From Thiomicrorhabdus sp033238645 (GTDB taxonomy: Bacteria; Pseudomonadota; Gammaproteobacteria; Thiomicrospirales; Thiomicrospiraceae), in assembly GCA_033238645.1 (NCBI GenBank), contig BQXR01000007.1:1-64000 (forward strand): DNA of 64,000 bases, written 5' to 3'. Below the pieces are notes generated by a model. It was given only the letters and a program-made list of their open reading frames with translations, was not told the origin of the DNA and ran no database searches. Position numbers and translations under genes: made by a program. This document shows, piece by piece, positions 1 through 7,857 of this stretch (position 1 is its first letter; each line of letters begins with the position of its first letter).

Positions 1-69
1 TTTTAACCTCTTTCTACTCCAGCCTCGAGGCTGAACACTTAAAACCGTGTTTGCTTCGGAACGGGGCGT

Positions 70-97
70 ATTCTATACAATCCATAGACAAGCGCAA
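70..97 (-). promoter_or_regulatory. Leftward sigma-70-like promoter for a gene beyond the left edge
   Basis: On the minus strand TTGCGC (92-97) and TAGAAT (70-75) are separated by 16 bases and followed by a GC-rich stretch (ACGCCCCG). A GC-rich discriminator is typical of stringently controlled promoters of ribosomal genes. The transcript would run off the left edge, past an 11-bp GCCTCGAGGCT inverted repeat near 24-34. That the target is a ribosomal-protein gene such as rpmH is inference. Confidence 0.45.
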
Positions 98-172
98 CCC
101 CTAATCAGTCTTTTTTATCACTTTTATTGATCTTTTCTTATGACCCCTGTTTACTACCAACTTACTCAGGGT

Positions 173-193
173 TTATCCACAGAGTTATGCACA
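173..193 (+). promoter_or_regulatory. Two tandem DnaA boxes
   Basis: TTATCCACA at 173-181 matches the strict DnaA box, and TTATGCACA at 185-193 fits the relaxed TTATNCACA consensus in the same orientation. They lie in an AT-rich stretch behind the leftward promoter. They could belong to an origin or to a DnaA-regulated promoter. Only two boxes are seen and no dnaA gene is present in the window, so an origin cannot be claimed. Confidence 0.45.
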
Positions 194-217
194 TTCAGCC
201 TGTTTTAGCTGACTTTA

Positions 218-250
218 CCCCCCCTATTCAAAATCTGCGGCGATACATTT
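218..250 (+). repeat. Copy 1 of the dispersed poly-C repeat
   Basis: C7 followed by TATTCAAAAT and then GCGGCGATACATTT. It resembles the copies at 2696, 15274 and 20953, which have the order C-tract, T-R-Y-T, AT-rich spacer, GCGG or GAGG, TACA. It is the most diverged of the four. Confidence 0.4.
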
Positions 251-287
251 CATTCGCTCAGAGGCACTAATTAATGCCCTACAAACA

Positions 288-312
288 AAAACACCGCATA
301 AATGCGGTGTTT
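288..312 (-). terminator. Rho-independent terminator after bolA
   Basis: The inverted repeat AAACACCGCAT / ATGCGGTGTTT is followed on the minus strand by a T-rich run. It lies 26 bases beyond the bolA stop codon and therefore most likely ends that transcript. Confidence 0.7.
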
Positions 313-338
313 ACCTAGCTTAATCTAATGCCAATTAC

Positions 339-635
339 TTAGCGCCCACCCATACACTCTGGTGATTTAGGTACTTCATTTACTTTAGCCCACTCACTCT
401 CTGTATATAAATGCATCGCTAGTGCATGAAACTTTGGCATAAGCTCTACCAACACCTTATATATCAACTGGTGTCGCTTTACTTTAGCCAAACCGTTAAA
501 ATTATTTGTAGCCAAGGTTAATTTAAAGTGTGACTCTGGCGCATCACCTGCATGCAGGTGACTTTCGTTTTCTAACACTAAATACTGCACATCCAACTGT
601 TTATTTATTAACTCTTTAATTTTAGATTGCAACAT
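339..635 (-). CDS. bolA: BolA family protein
   Basis: A 98-residue protein with the BolA fold signature: an N-terminal helix, a conserved GDAPESHFKLTLAT stretch around residues 30-43, the VKRHQLIY helix around 52-59, and HALAMHLYTESEW near the C-terminus. BolA proteins bind monothiol glutaredoxins through a shared [2Fe-2S] cluster and take part in iron-sulfur handling and stress responses. The start is supported by AGGA about 8 bases upstream of ATG. It stands alone, with its own terminator downstream. A second, shorter BolA-family gene (ibaG) lies at 47377-47601, so the organism has at least two paralogues, as is usual in this class. Which of the two carries the classical morphogene role is not decided by the sequence. 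Confidence 0.88.
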   Translation of the reverse strand: MLQSKIKELINKQLDVQYLVLENESHLHAGDAPESHFKLTLATNNFNGLAKVKRHQLIYKVLVELMPKFHALAMHLYTESEWAKVNEVPKSPECMGGR

Positions 636-821
636 TACGCTCGTCCTGCCCTTTAAAGTATTTGGATTAAAATTAACAATACTGGTTCAAGCCTACCTTA
701 TTACTTAATCACCTTGTAGTGCTTGAATGTAGAAATGCTTAGTTTGTCATTATTCTAATTGCTCTTATAGTATATGTAATAATCAACCTTAATTTAAACC
801 ATTACACTAGAGGCACATTTT

Positions 822-1337
822 ATGCACTTCATCAAAGCATGCATACTATTAGGAGCTTATATTTTTTCAAGTAGTCTCGCTGCACAAAGCACAATAACTA
901 CAGAGAGGCAATTTACCCTAACTGAAATACCAGAACTTCAAGATACTGCAAGTGACCGATTCCCTGGTGATCCTGCTGAGCATAAAGCAGTCTACATGTT
1001 TAATCGTGCTGACCAAGCTTATCAACTTTCAGTTTTAAACTCCATTCAGGCAATGATCAAAAAATATGGTGACAACATTGAGATTGCTGTCGTTGTGATT
1101 GGCCCTGCCATACATACCCTAGCAAGAAAACCTCAACGAGAAGTAGAATCACTCACTTACGAGCGTATTGAAAGCTTTGCCAAAGACTACAACGTTAGAT
1201 GGATTGCTTGTGGTAATACCATGAATTCCCTTCACTGGGGTGCTTCTGATATGAGATCATTTGCTGAATATACAACTGTAGGCGCTGCTGCACTCGTGGA
1301 GCTTCAGGAAGAAGGTTTCAAATTATTGGTCTGGTAA
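822..1337 (+). CDS. Periplasmic DsrE/DsrF-like protein
   Basis: A 171-residue protein with a clear signal peptide (hydrophobic residues 5-20, predicted cleavage after SLA). The mature part resembles the COG1416 branch of the DsrE/DsrF/TusD family: a strand followed by VVIGPAIHTLAR, then YNVRWIACGNTM and a short Trp-containing stretch. The single Cys sits in the segment where DsrE-type proteins carry their sulfur-accepting cysteine. Cytoplasmic DsrE/TusD relay sulfane sulfur, but the function of the exported branch is not established, so a sulfur-relay role is inference. AGAGG is placed 8 bases before ATG, and a terminator follows at 1363. It is a single-gene unit with no sulfur-oxidation genes around it. 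Confidence 0.78.
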   Translation: MHFIKACILLGAYIFSSSLAAQSTITTERQFTLTEIPELQDTASDRFPGDPAEHKAVYMFNRADQAYQLSVLNSIQAMIKKYGDNIEIAVVVIGPAIHTLARKPQREVESLTYERIESFAKDYNVRWIACGNTMNSLHWGASDMRSFAEYTTVGAAALVELQEEGFKLLVW

Positions 1338-1362
1338 CCACCAACCCAATAACCAGAAAGAC

Positions 1363-1392
1363 AGCGTTAATTTAATTAACGCCGCTTTTTTA
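1363..1392 (+). terminator. Rho-independent terminator after the DsrE-like gene
   Basis: Stem GCGTTAA / TTAACGC with a TTTAA loop, followed shortly by CGC and six T. It begins 26 bases after the stop codon of the upstream gene. Confidence 0.7.
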
Positions 1393-1442
1393 TTCGCCAT
1401 ATGGTATTTATATATAAATTACTGAATAGGTTATTTATTAAC

Positions 1443-2273
1443 CTATTTTTGCATCAACAGAATATCAAGCTTCTCATGCAGCGCTGAAATCTCAGACTCT
1501 ACTCTACTTTCGTACTCTGCTCTTGCACTCTTTTCATCGGCAATAACATCTCTATTAGTTTCTAAGTCCATCTTTTTGTGCTCTTCATCCAGCACCTCAA
1601 CAACAATACCGATCATCATATTCAAAAAGACAAATGCAGAGAAGAAGATAAAAGTAATAAAGTAGATCCAACTCAAGCTATAAAGCGTCATTGCCTCATA
1701 CATAACATCGGTCCAATCTTCAAAGGTAGCCACTCTGAACAGCGTTAATAACGAAACCCCTAAGTCCCCCCAAAGCACAGGATTTAACTCTGCATAAAGT
1801 AAGTTTCCAACAACCGCATAAAGATAGAAGATGATAAACATCAGTAGCGCAACATAACCCATTCTTGGTAGAGCAGAGATTAGCGCACTGACTAATATGC
1901 GCAACTCTGGAATAAACGAGATCAAACGCATCACCCTAAACAGTCGAAGCATTCTAGCAACCATGGCATATTCAGAATCATCCAGCGGAATCAAACTAAT
2001 GGTCACGATAACAAAGTCAAAAATATTCCAACCCTTTTTAAAGAAGTCGCGTAATTTGTCCTCAGCCGCCATTCGGATCGAAATTTCCATGACAAAAAAC
2101 AGTGTTACAGCATAGTCTAGAAAACGTAAACCACCGTCTAGTAGTGGGCTTAGCTCATAGGTTTGAATACCGATCATTAAAGAGGAGAAAATAATGACCC
2201 CGATAACGAACAGTTCAAATACCTTGTTGTCACGCACCCTTTGAAACTTCAGCTGAAAATCACACCATGTCAT
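1443..2273 (-). CDS. NaChBac-type voltage-gated cation channel
   Basis: A 276-residue, six-helix ion transporter of the bacterial one-repeat voltage-gated channel family, expected to act as a homotetramer in the inner membrane. S4 carries arginines at every third residue (R107, R110, R113, R116). The pore loop TLFRVATFEDWTDVMYE (residues 177-193) contains the filter T-F-E-D-W. The acidic, Gln-poor C-terminus (about 224-276) looks like the tetramerising coiled coil. The open frame begins at 2291, but TAGGAGAA lies inside that extension, 8 bases before the ATG at 2273, so I use 2273. The filter is closer to eukaryotic calcium-channel repeats than to the TLESW of NaChBac. Selectivity cannot be read from sequence alone. 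Confidence 0.9.
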   Translation of the reverse strand: MTWCDFQLKFQRVRDNKVFELFVIGVIIFSSLMIGIQTYELSPLLDGGLRFLDYAVTLFFVMEISIRMAAEDKLRDFFKKGWNIFDFVIVTISLIPLDDSEYAMVARMLRLFRVMRLISFIPELRILVSALISALPRMGYVALLMFIIFYLYAVVGNLLYAELNPVLWGDLGVSLLTLFRVATFEDWTDVMYEAMTLYSLSWIYFITFIFFSAFVFLNMMIGIVVEVLDEEHKKMDLETNRDVIADEKSARAEYESRVESEISALHEKLDILLMQK

Positions 2274-2443
2274 ACCACTTCTCCTATACATACCAACAAT
2301 CTAGATTAAAGCCATAAACCTAGACTTGCTTTGGTCATAAATAATATTAATGGCATTTTACTGTATAAGCGGACTTAATTAGTTGCTAAAATGCTTATTT
2401 ATACAAATACTTAAAACTGATAAACATAACAATAGGATTAGAA

Positions 2444-2695
2444 ATGGCTAAGATTACTGTAGTAGGACAAGGTGAATGTGAATTTGATGGGCAGTTTTCA
2501 ATGCTTGAGGCGCTAGATGAATCTGGTATTGATATGCCTTATAGCTGTAGAGGCGGTAACTGTGGTGCTTGTACAGTTCGCTTAATCTCTGGAAAAGTCG
2601 AAGAAATCCAAAGCCCTGCATACGAGTCTCGTAAAGGTGAAATTTTAACTTGTAGCGTTATCCCAAGTGGCGACATAGTGATTGAGTTAATTTAA
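2444..2695 (+). CDS. [2Fe-2S] plant-type ferredoxin
   Basis: An 83-residue ferredoxin with the cluster ligands C35, C40, C43 and C70 in the plant-type pattern C-x4-C-x2-C-x26-C (SCRGGNCGAC and LTCS). This length is close to the minimal fold, without a reductase fusion. Such proteins pass single electrons to oxygenases, reductases or biosynthetic enzymes; the partner is not visible here. AGGATTAG precedes the ATG by a good distance. Copy 2 of the poly-C repeat begins directly after the stop codon, and a strong terminator follows. The gene sits between the channel and pstS and shows no operon partner. Confidence 0.92.
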   Translation: MAKITVVGQGECEFDGQFSMLEALDESGIDMPYSCRGGNCGACTVRLISGKVEEIQSPAYESRKGEILTCSVIPSGDIVIELI

Positions 2696-2731
2696 CCTCC
2701 CTGATTTTATGCCCCTTGCGGGTACATTTTA
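2696..2731 (+). repeat. Copy 2 of the dispersed poly-C repeat
   Basis: It starts at the base after the ferredoxin stop codon with CCTCCCTGATTTTATG and continues into CCCTTGCGGGTACATTTTA (2713-2731). That 19-base stretch is identical to 15292-15310. The C-tract in this copy is interrupted by a T. Confidence 0.7.
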
Positions 2732-2753
2732 ATAAATCACCTATTTCACAAAC

Positions 2754-2783
2754 AAAAAAGCCCGCAAATGCGGGCTTTTTTGA
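2754..2783. terminator. Bidirectional terminator between ferredoxin and pstS
   Basis: The symmetrical hairpin AAAAAAGCCCGCA / TGCGGGCTTTTTT has a T run on both strands. It lies between the 3' ends of two convergent genes and can serve both. Confidence 0.88.
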
Positions 2784-2820
2784 TCTAGGAGAGTAAGTAA
2801 TAAGGTTACTTAATCTTACC

Positions 2821-3783
2821 TTACTTGATCTTATTCAAATACTTTTGAGCTGTTTTAGCTGGAAGAGGAATATATCCATCTTTAGCAACAGCTTCTTGAC
2901 CTTGCTTAGAAAGTACTAACTTAAGAAACTCAGCCGTTACTGGTGAAAGTGGCTTATTTGGTGCTTTGTTAACATAAACATAAAGAACACGCGCTAAAGG
3001 GTAAGAACCATTTAGAGAGTTTTCTTTGTTTGCTTCGATAAACTGACCACCCGCCTTCTTCGCTAGAGGAAGTGCTTTAACACCCGCTGTCTTATAACCA
3101 ATACCTGAATAACCAATACCATTTAATGAAGATGAAACTGACTGTACAACTGAAGCTGAACCTGGCTGCTCATTAACACCGGACTTATAATCACCTTTAC
3201 AAAGCGCTTTCTTCTTGTAGTAACCGTAAGTACCAGAAACTGAGTTACGACCATAAATCTGAATAGACTTATCAGCTAATGCACTTGTTACACCAGCCTG
3301 ACCCCAAGTTGCGATATTATTTTTAGCGCCACACTTACGCGTAGATGAAAAAATTGCATCGATCTGTGGAATAGATAAACCTTTGATAGGGTTATCTTTA
3401 TGTACATAAACTGCTAATGCATCAATTGCAACACCAATCGCTGTTGGCTTATAACCATACTTCTTTTCAAACATTGCAGTCTCTTTAGACTTCATCTTAC
3501 GGCTCATAGGCCCGATGCTTGAAGTACCTTCTGTCAATGCAGGAGGCGCTGTTGAAGAACCTGCTGCTTGAATCTGAATATTAACATTTGGGTAAGTACG
3601 CTTAAACTCTTCAGCCCATAATGTCATCAGGTTCGCTAAGGTATCAGAACCAACCGATGACAAGCTCCCAGAAACACCAGAAACCTTTTGGTATGTAGGT
3701 AGTTCAGATGCATTAGACATTGTTGATGCCACCATTGTTGCTGTTGCCAATCCTAGCGCCATAGCAAGTTTAGAAATTTTCAT
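2821..3783 (-). CDS. pstS: Periplasmic phosphate-binding protein PstS
   Basis: A 320-residue substrate-binding protein of the high-affinity phosphate ABC transporter. Residues 1-26 form a signal peptide ending in SNA. Phosphate-binding signatures are visible: SVGSDTLANLMTLWAEEF (about 43-60), AAGSSTAPPALTEGTSSIGPMSR (75-97), and GRNSVSGTYGYYKKKALC further on. It would deliver phosphate to the PstCAB permease encoded at 8651-13460. Unusually, pstS is not in that operon but lies about 2 kb beyond the 3' end of phoR, across the Pit transporter gene. A three-half-site Pho box sits about 80-100 bases upstream of the start, so PhoB control under phosphate limitation is very likely. Confidence 0.95.
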   Translation of the reverse strand: MKISKLAMALGLATATMVASTMSNASELPTYQKVSGVSGSLSSVGSDTLANLMTLWAEEFKRTYPNVNIQIQAAGSSTAPPALTEGTSSIGPMSRKMKSKETAMFEKKYGYKPTAIGVAIDALAVYVHKDNPIKGLSIPQIDAIFSSTRKCGAKNNIATWGQAGVTSALADKSIQIYGRNSVSGTYGYYKKKALCKGDYKSGVNEQPGSASVVQSVSSSLNGIGYSGIGYKTAGVKALPLAKKAGGQFIEANKENSLNGSYPLARVLYVYVNKAPNKPLSPVTAEFLKLVLSKQGQEAVAKDGYIPLPAKTAQKYLNKIK

Positions 3784-3857
3784 TCTCGTACTCCAAGTAA
3801 GTTTTTATAATCAGTAGATAACGAAGGCTATTCTAGAGCGCAATCGTAACACTCGCT

Positions 3858-3884
3858 TTACAGAAATATGACACGTTTGTGACA
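3858..3884 (-). promoter_or_regulatory. Pho box upstream of pstS
   Basis: Read on the minus strand there are three half-sites in register, TGTCA, TGTCA and TGTAA, whose starts are exactly 11 bases apart (complements of 3880-3884, 3869-3873 and 3858-3862). The 11-base direct repeat of TGTCA is the PhoB binding pattern. The site ends about 75 bases upstream of the pstS start codon. Confidence 0.85.
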
Positions 3885-4064
3885 TACACAACTCTAGTTA
3901 AACTCGTATTTAGACTTACTGAAATCACAATGAAAATAAACCTAAATCAAAAAAAACAGTGTCAAACCAATGAAATTAGTGAATTAAATCAATATTAATA
4001 GTATCAACAGGCTCATATTTTTATACAATTCACTCACTCAATTAAGTGGAAAGTAGATACCTAA

Positions 4065-5633
4065 ATGAAACTTCGACACATGAATGAAACAAATCGTATT
4101 GTTTCTCTCAAAAACATAGATTTACTTCGCGTAGGCGTGGCATTTCTCTTCCTAATAATAATTATGCTTTTTGCATCTAATTTACAGCCAAGTGACCAAC
4201 CAGTTAGCATGGAGCTAGTTATTGCTGCCATTATTGGGGGCTATATGGCACTCAACATTGGTGCTAATGATGTTGCCAACAATGTTGGCCCTGCAGTTGG
4301 TTCAAAAGCACTTACACTCACTGGTGCTATTATCATCGCAGTCATTTTTGAATCAGCTGGCGCACTGATTGCCGGTGGAGATGTTATCAGCACGATTAAA
4401 AAAGGCATTATTGACCCTGCTTTAATTGATGACAGCCAAACTTTCATCTGGCTAATGATGGCTGCCCTGCTTGCCGGCGGTTTATGGCTAAACCTTGCAA
4501 CCGCACTTGGAGCACCCGTTTCAACCACGCACTCAATTGTCGGTGGTGTTTTAGGTGCAGGTATTGCCGCAGCAGGCTGGGATATTGCAAACTGGAATCA
4601 GATGGGTGCTATCGCAGCTAGCTGGGTAATCTCACCCTTGCTAGGAGGAATCATTGCAGCCTCATTCCTCTTCTGGATAAAACGAAGTATTACCTATAAA
4701 GTAGATATACTTCATGCTGCTCAAAGGATGATTCCCATTCTGATTGCCATTATGGCCTTAGCATTTTCAACCTACCTAATCTTAAAAGGGCTTAAAAAAG
4801 TTTGGAAAGTCGATTTCGAAACAGCGCTGCTGCTTGGTTTTGTTATTGCAACCGCTGTTTACTTGATTGTTAGACCTTTAATAGCCCGTCAAGCTAAACA
4901 ACTTGAGAACAGTAAACAGAGCGTCAACACTCTATTTACCATGCCGCTTATTTTTGCAGCAGCACTATTAAGCTTTGCACATGGAGCAAATGATGTTGCA
5001 AATGCCATTGGTCCTTTAGCTGCAATCAATGATGCCATCCAGACACACAGTATCTCGTCTAAGGCAGAGATACCGTTATGGATTATGATTGTGGGTGCTG
5101 TCGGTATCAGTTTAGGCCTACTATTGTTTGGTCCCAAATTAATCAAAACAGTTGGTTCTGAGATTACTGAACTGAATCAAATGCGTGCCTTTTCTGTTGC
5201 AATGGCGGCTTCTATTACTGTAATTATCGCTTCACAGCTTGGCCTACCAGTAAGCTCTACCCATATTGCTGTGGGTGGTATTTTCGGGGTTGGCTTTTTA
5301 CGTGAATATGTCAAACGTAGTTATGCTAAAGCAATTCAAGAAATTAGAGACCATCATCATGGTGATGATGAGGAAGAGGTTAACCAATTTATTGCAGAGT
5401 TTACCCAGGCCTCTGTTACCCACAAAAAAGAGATGCTTATTCAATTAAAGAAAAAGAAATCTAATATTGAATTAAGTAAAAAAGAGCGTAAGTCTTTAGG
5501 CAAAATCTATGAAAAGGAGCTGGTCAAACGATCTGCCTTCTTAAGAATTGTTGCTGCGTGGATCATTACAGTTCCAGCATCAGCGACTTTGGCAGCACTG
5601 ATCTTCTTTATGATTAAGGGCATGATGCTTTAA
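4065..5633 (+). CDS. pitA: Inorganic phosphate transporter, Pit family
   Basis: A 522-residue polytopic inner-membrane protein of the PiT family. The duplicated signature is present twice: GANDVANNVGPAVGSKALT (about 66-84) and HGANDVANAIGPLAA in the second half, with the paired GAPVSTTHS and GLPVSSTHI motifs. A long charged cytoplasmic segment (HHHHGDDEEEVNQF, then many Lys) separates the last helices. Pit carriers move metal-phosphate with protons, or phosphate with sodium. The gene is divergent from pstS, so low-affinity and high-affinity uptake sit together. I see no convincing Pho box facing it. The Shine-Dalgarno is weak (GTGGAAAG about 12 bases upstream), so the ATG at 4080 is an alternative start. 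Confidence 0.93.
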   Translation: MKLRHMNETNRIVSLKNIDLLRVGVAFLFLIIIMLFASNLQPSDQPVSMELVIAAIIGGYMALNIGANDVANNVGPAVGSKALTLTGAIIIAVIFESAGALIAGGDVISTIKKGIIDPALIDDSQTFIWLMMAALLAGGLWLNLATALGAPVSTTHSIVGGVLGAGIAAAGWDIANWNQMGAIAASWVISPLLGGIIAASFLFWIKRSITYKVDILHAAQRMIPILIAIMALAFSTYLILKGLKKVWKVDFETALLLGFVIATAVYLIVRPLIARQAKQLENSKQSVNTLFTMPLIFAAALLSFAHGANDVANAIGPLAAINDAIQTHSISSKAEIPLWIMIVGAVGISLGLLLFGPKLIKTVGSEITELNQMRAFSVAMAASITVIIASQLGLPVSSTHIAVGGIFGVGFLREYVKRSYAKAIQEIRDHHHGDDEEEVNQFIAEFTQASVTHKKEMLIQLKKKKSNIELSKKERKSLGKIYEKELVKRSAFLRIVAAWIITVPASATLAALIFFMIKGMML

Positions 5634-5657
5634 GCATTTTGCAGACAGTACTTCCAT

Positions 5658-5688
5658 AATAAAAAAGGGCCTTACGGCTCTTTTTTAT
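5658..5688 (+). terminator. Terminator after pitA
   Basis: Stem AAAAAAGGGCC / GGCTCTTTTTT with a TTAC loop and a T run. It lies 25 bases after the stop codon. Confidence 0.85.
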
Positions 5689-5690
5689 TA

Positions 5691-5708
5691 CCCCCCCTGC
5701 CCAGGATC
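5691..5708 (+). repeat. C7-TGC motif directly after the pitA terminator
   Basis: CCCCCCCTGCCCAGGATC immediately downstream of the terminator T run. It belongs to the over-represented C6-8-TGC class; the extended repeat arm is not clearly present. Confidence 0.6.
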
Positions 5709-5809
5709 TAAACGACCTCAACTAGAGCTACTCATCCTACACCTTTCTTCATCAAAAGATGCCTATTAAAGATAACCTATTATCTATTAAGCAGATAATG
5801 TGTCTATTA

Positions 5810-7105
5810 TTACTTTTTAACATAATCATCAAAATTACAACTAAATACAGACCCTTTAGCAACCTGACTAGTCACCATCAGTTCAGCATCGTGCTTCTCT
5901 AGAACATGCTTTACAATCGCCAAACCAAGACCCGTTCCACCCGTATCTCTTGAGCGAGCAGTATCTATACGATAGAAGCGCTCAGTTAATCGACTGATAT
6001 GCTCTTTAGCAATACCAATCCCAGTATCTTCTACCTTAAAATGTGCCCCAGAGCTATCAGAGTACCAAAAAACACAAACTGAACCACCCTTTAGAGTGTA
6101 GTGAAAGGCATTAGAAATCAAATTAGTAAAGACACTTTTAAGGGACTCTTCGACACCATTTAGGTGCAAACCTTTTTCAATAGCGAAGTGAATATCATAA
6201 TCTGTAGCATAAAGATGACGTATATCTATCTCAATGCTTTCAAGAACCTCATCAACCTTCACTTCTTTAGTCTTATTCATTAAGGTATCAGACTCTATCC
6301 GTGACAGAGCCAAAAGATCCTCAACAATAGCCTTCATACGTATCGACTGATGAAACATTTGATCAAGGGGTTTTTTCCAAATAACAGGTACCTGATCAGG
6401 CATATCAATCATCATCTCAAGATAGCCATTTAAAACGGTCAGGGGGGTTCTTAACTCATGTGATGCATTGGCAATAAAATCACGACGAATTTGTGCCAGC
6501 ATATAAAGCTCATTAACATCCTCTAAAAGAAGCAAGCGATGGCCTTGGTGGTAATCTAATATGTCACAGCGATAAATGCGTGAGTGACCTATAAAAAAAG
6601 ATGTGAAAATCGGTTTATCAAAGACTTCAGCCTTCAGGTATTGAATAAAATCAGGCTTACGTACAAGTGCTTCAATCTTACGACCTGCATCACCTTGCTT
6701 GATCGATAGAAGTTTCTGGGCTGAGTGATTAAACCACTCAATTTTATTGTCTTGGGTTAAAGAGACAATCGCGATAGGCAGTGCCATTGAAGCAGCATGA
6801 AACTGCCCTGATTTATAGTTCTGAAGATCTGCATGTTTCTCTAATACGCGCTGACGAATTGAAACGAGATGAGAGAGCTCAGCCCACGAGCCTGAACTTG
6901 GAGGGTAGGCTTGCTGCGTACCCCCTTTGATCCATTTCTCAAACTGAGAAACACTCCAAATATGGCGGCCTATATAGAAGAGTATGTAAGCGATCAAGAC
7001 CCCTGTCCAAAGCCCTGTCACCCACGCTATACATAGAAATATCCAGAAGGAGCCAACAACCCATGTTAACTCTCGCGAGATCGCTTTAGAAATAGGAAGA
7101 AACAA
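5810..7105 (-). CDS. phoR: Phosphate sensor histidine kinase PhoR
   Basis: A 431-residue membrane histidine kinase. Two close N-terminal membrane segments (about 14-30 and 33-48) with almost no periplasmic loop are typical of PhoR, which senses the Pst transporter state through PhoU rather than phosphate itself. A PAS domain (about 100-200) is followed by the HisKA motif FIANASHELRTPLTVL with the phospho-acceptor H216, then the ATPase N, G1 and G2 boxes (NLISNAFHYT, DTGIGI, GTGLGLAIV). It phosphorylates PhoB, encoded 57 bases upstream in the same operon. It is the last gene of the pstCAB-phoU-phoB-phoR unit. Confidence 0.95.
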   Translation of the reverse strand: MFLPISKAISRELTWVVGSFWIFLCIAWVTGLWTGVLIAYILFYIGRHIWSVSQFEKWIKGGTQQAYPPSSGSWAELSHLVSIRQRVLEKHADLQNYKSGQFHAASMALPIAIVSLTQDNKIEWFNHSAQKLLSIKQGDAGRKIEALVRKPDFIQYLKAEVFDKPIFTSFFIGHSRIYRCDILDYHQGHRLLLLEDVNELYMLAQIRRDFIANASHELRTPLTVLNGYLEMMIDMPDQVPVIWKKPLDQMFHQSIRMKAIVEDLLALSRIESDTLMNKTKEVKVDEVLESIEIDIRHLYATDYDIHFAIEKGLHLNGVEESLKSVFTNLISNAFHYTLKGGSVCVFWYSDSSGAHFKVEDTGIGIAKEHISRLTERFYRIDTARSRDTGGTGLGLAIVKHVLEKHDAELMVTSQVAKGSVFSCNFDDYVKK

Positions 7106-7162
7106 GTGTCGACACCTTTTAAGGCATTAAGCCGAAATATGAATGCTCTAAATAGGGTAAAT

Positions 7163-7855
7163 TCAATCTACAGAAAAACGATAACCTGCTCCACGAACAG
7201 TCTGGATCACATCCGCTTTATCAACCGTTTCTAAGATTTTACGCAAACGTCTGATATGAACATCAACAGTACGGTCTTCAACCACAACCTGCTCACCCCA
7301 AACCCGGTCTAGTAATTGTAATCGAGAAAAGACTCGATTTGGACGCGTCATAAAAAACTGCATCAATTTAAACTCAGTTGGTCCAAGTTTAACCTCTTCA
7401 CCAGCAACCGTAAAACGATAACTTGAAAGATCTAACTTCAATTCGCCTTGAAGAAGAACCTCATCAACACTCAGTTCGGAGCTATTGCGTCGTAAAAGTG
7501 CCTTAACTCTTGCAACAAGCGCGCGTGGCGAGAAAGGTTTAACAACATAATCATCCGCCCCCGCTTCAAAGCCTTGAACCTGGTCATTCTCTTCTCCACG
7601 AGCAGTCAACATAACAATCGGCATACTTGAAAATTTATCGTTCTTTCGAACACGCTCTGTCAAGCTAACCCCTGTAACACCTGGTAACATCCAGTCGACA
7701 ATAAGACAGTCAGGCGTCACTTCACTAAGCATCTGCCAAGCCTGCTCTGCACTGTGCGCCTCAAGAACCTTGTAGTCCGCGGCTGAAAGCGTAAAGTTCA
7801 ACATATCACGAATGGCTGCTTCATCTTCAACAATCAGAATACACTGTTGAGACAT
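7163..7855 (-). CDS. phoB: Phosphate regulon response regulator PhoB
   Basis: A 230-residue OmpR/PhoB-class regulator. The receiver domain (1-120) has the acidic pair E10/D11, the phospho-acceptor D54 (LIVDWMLPG) and K in VKPFSPR. The C-terminal winged helix ends in VDVHIRRLRKIL and VRGAGYRF, typical of DNA recognition and the wing. When phosphorylated it should bind the Pho boxes found before pstS and pstC. It lies 2 bases after the phoU stop codon, so translational coupling is likely. It is collinear with the E. coli protein in length and key residues. Confidence 0.96.
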   Translation of the reverse strand: MSQQCILIVEDEAAIRDMLNFTLSAADYKVLEAHSAEQAWQMLSEVTPDCLIVDWMLPGVTGVSLTERVRKNDKFSSMPIVMLTARGEENDQVQGFEAGADDYVVKPFSPRALVARVKALLRRNSSELSVDEVLLQGELKLDLSSYRFTVAGEEVKLGPTEFKLMQFFMTRPNRVFSRLQLLDRVWGEQVVVEDRTVDVHIRRLRKILETVDKADVIQTVRGAGYRFSVD

Positions 7856-7857
7856 AT

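Noticed and set aside
1897..2115. Plus-strand open frame inside the channel gene, and similar antisense frames in other genes
   Set aside because: They lie opposite well-supported genes, have no ribosome site and no family features. They are shadows.
3900..4064. Pho box in front of pitA
   Set aside because: No pair of TGTCA-like half-sites 11 bases apart faces pitA. The box at 3858-3884 is oriented toward and near pstS.
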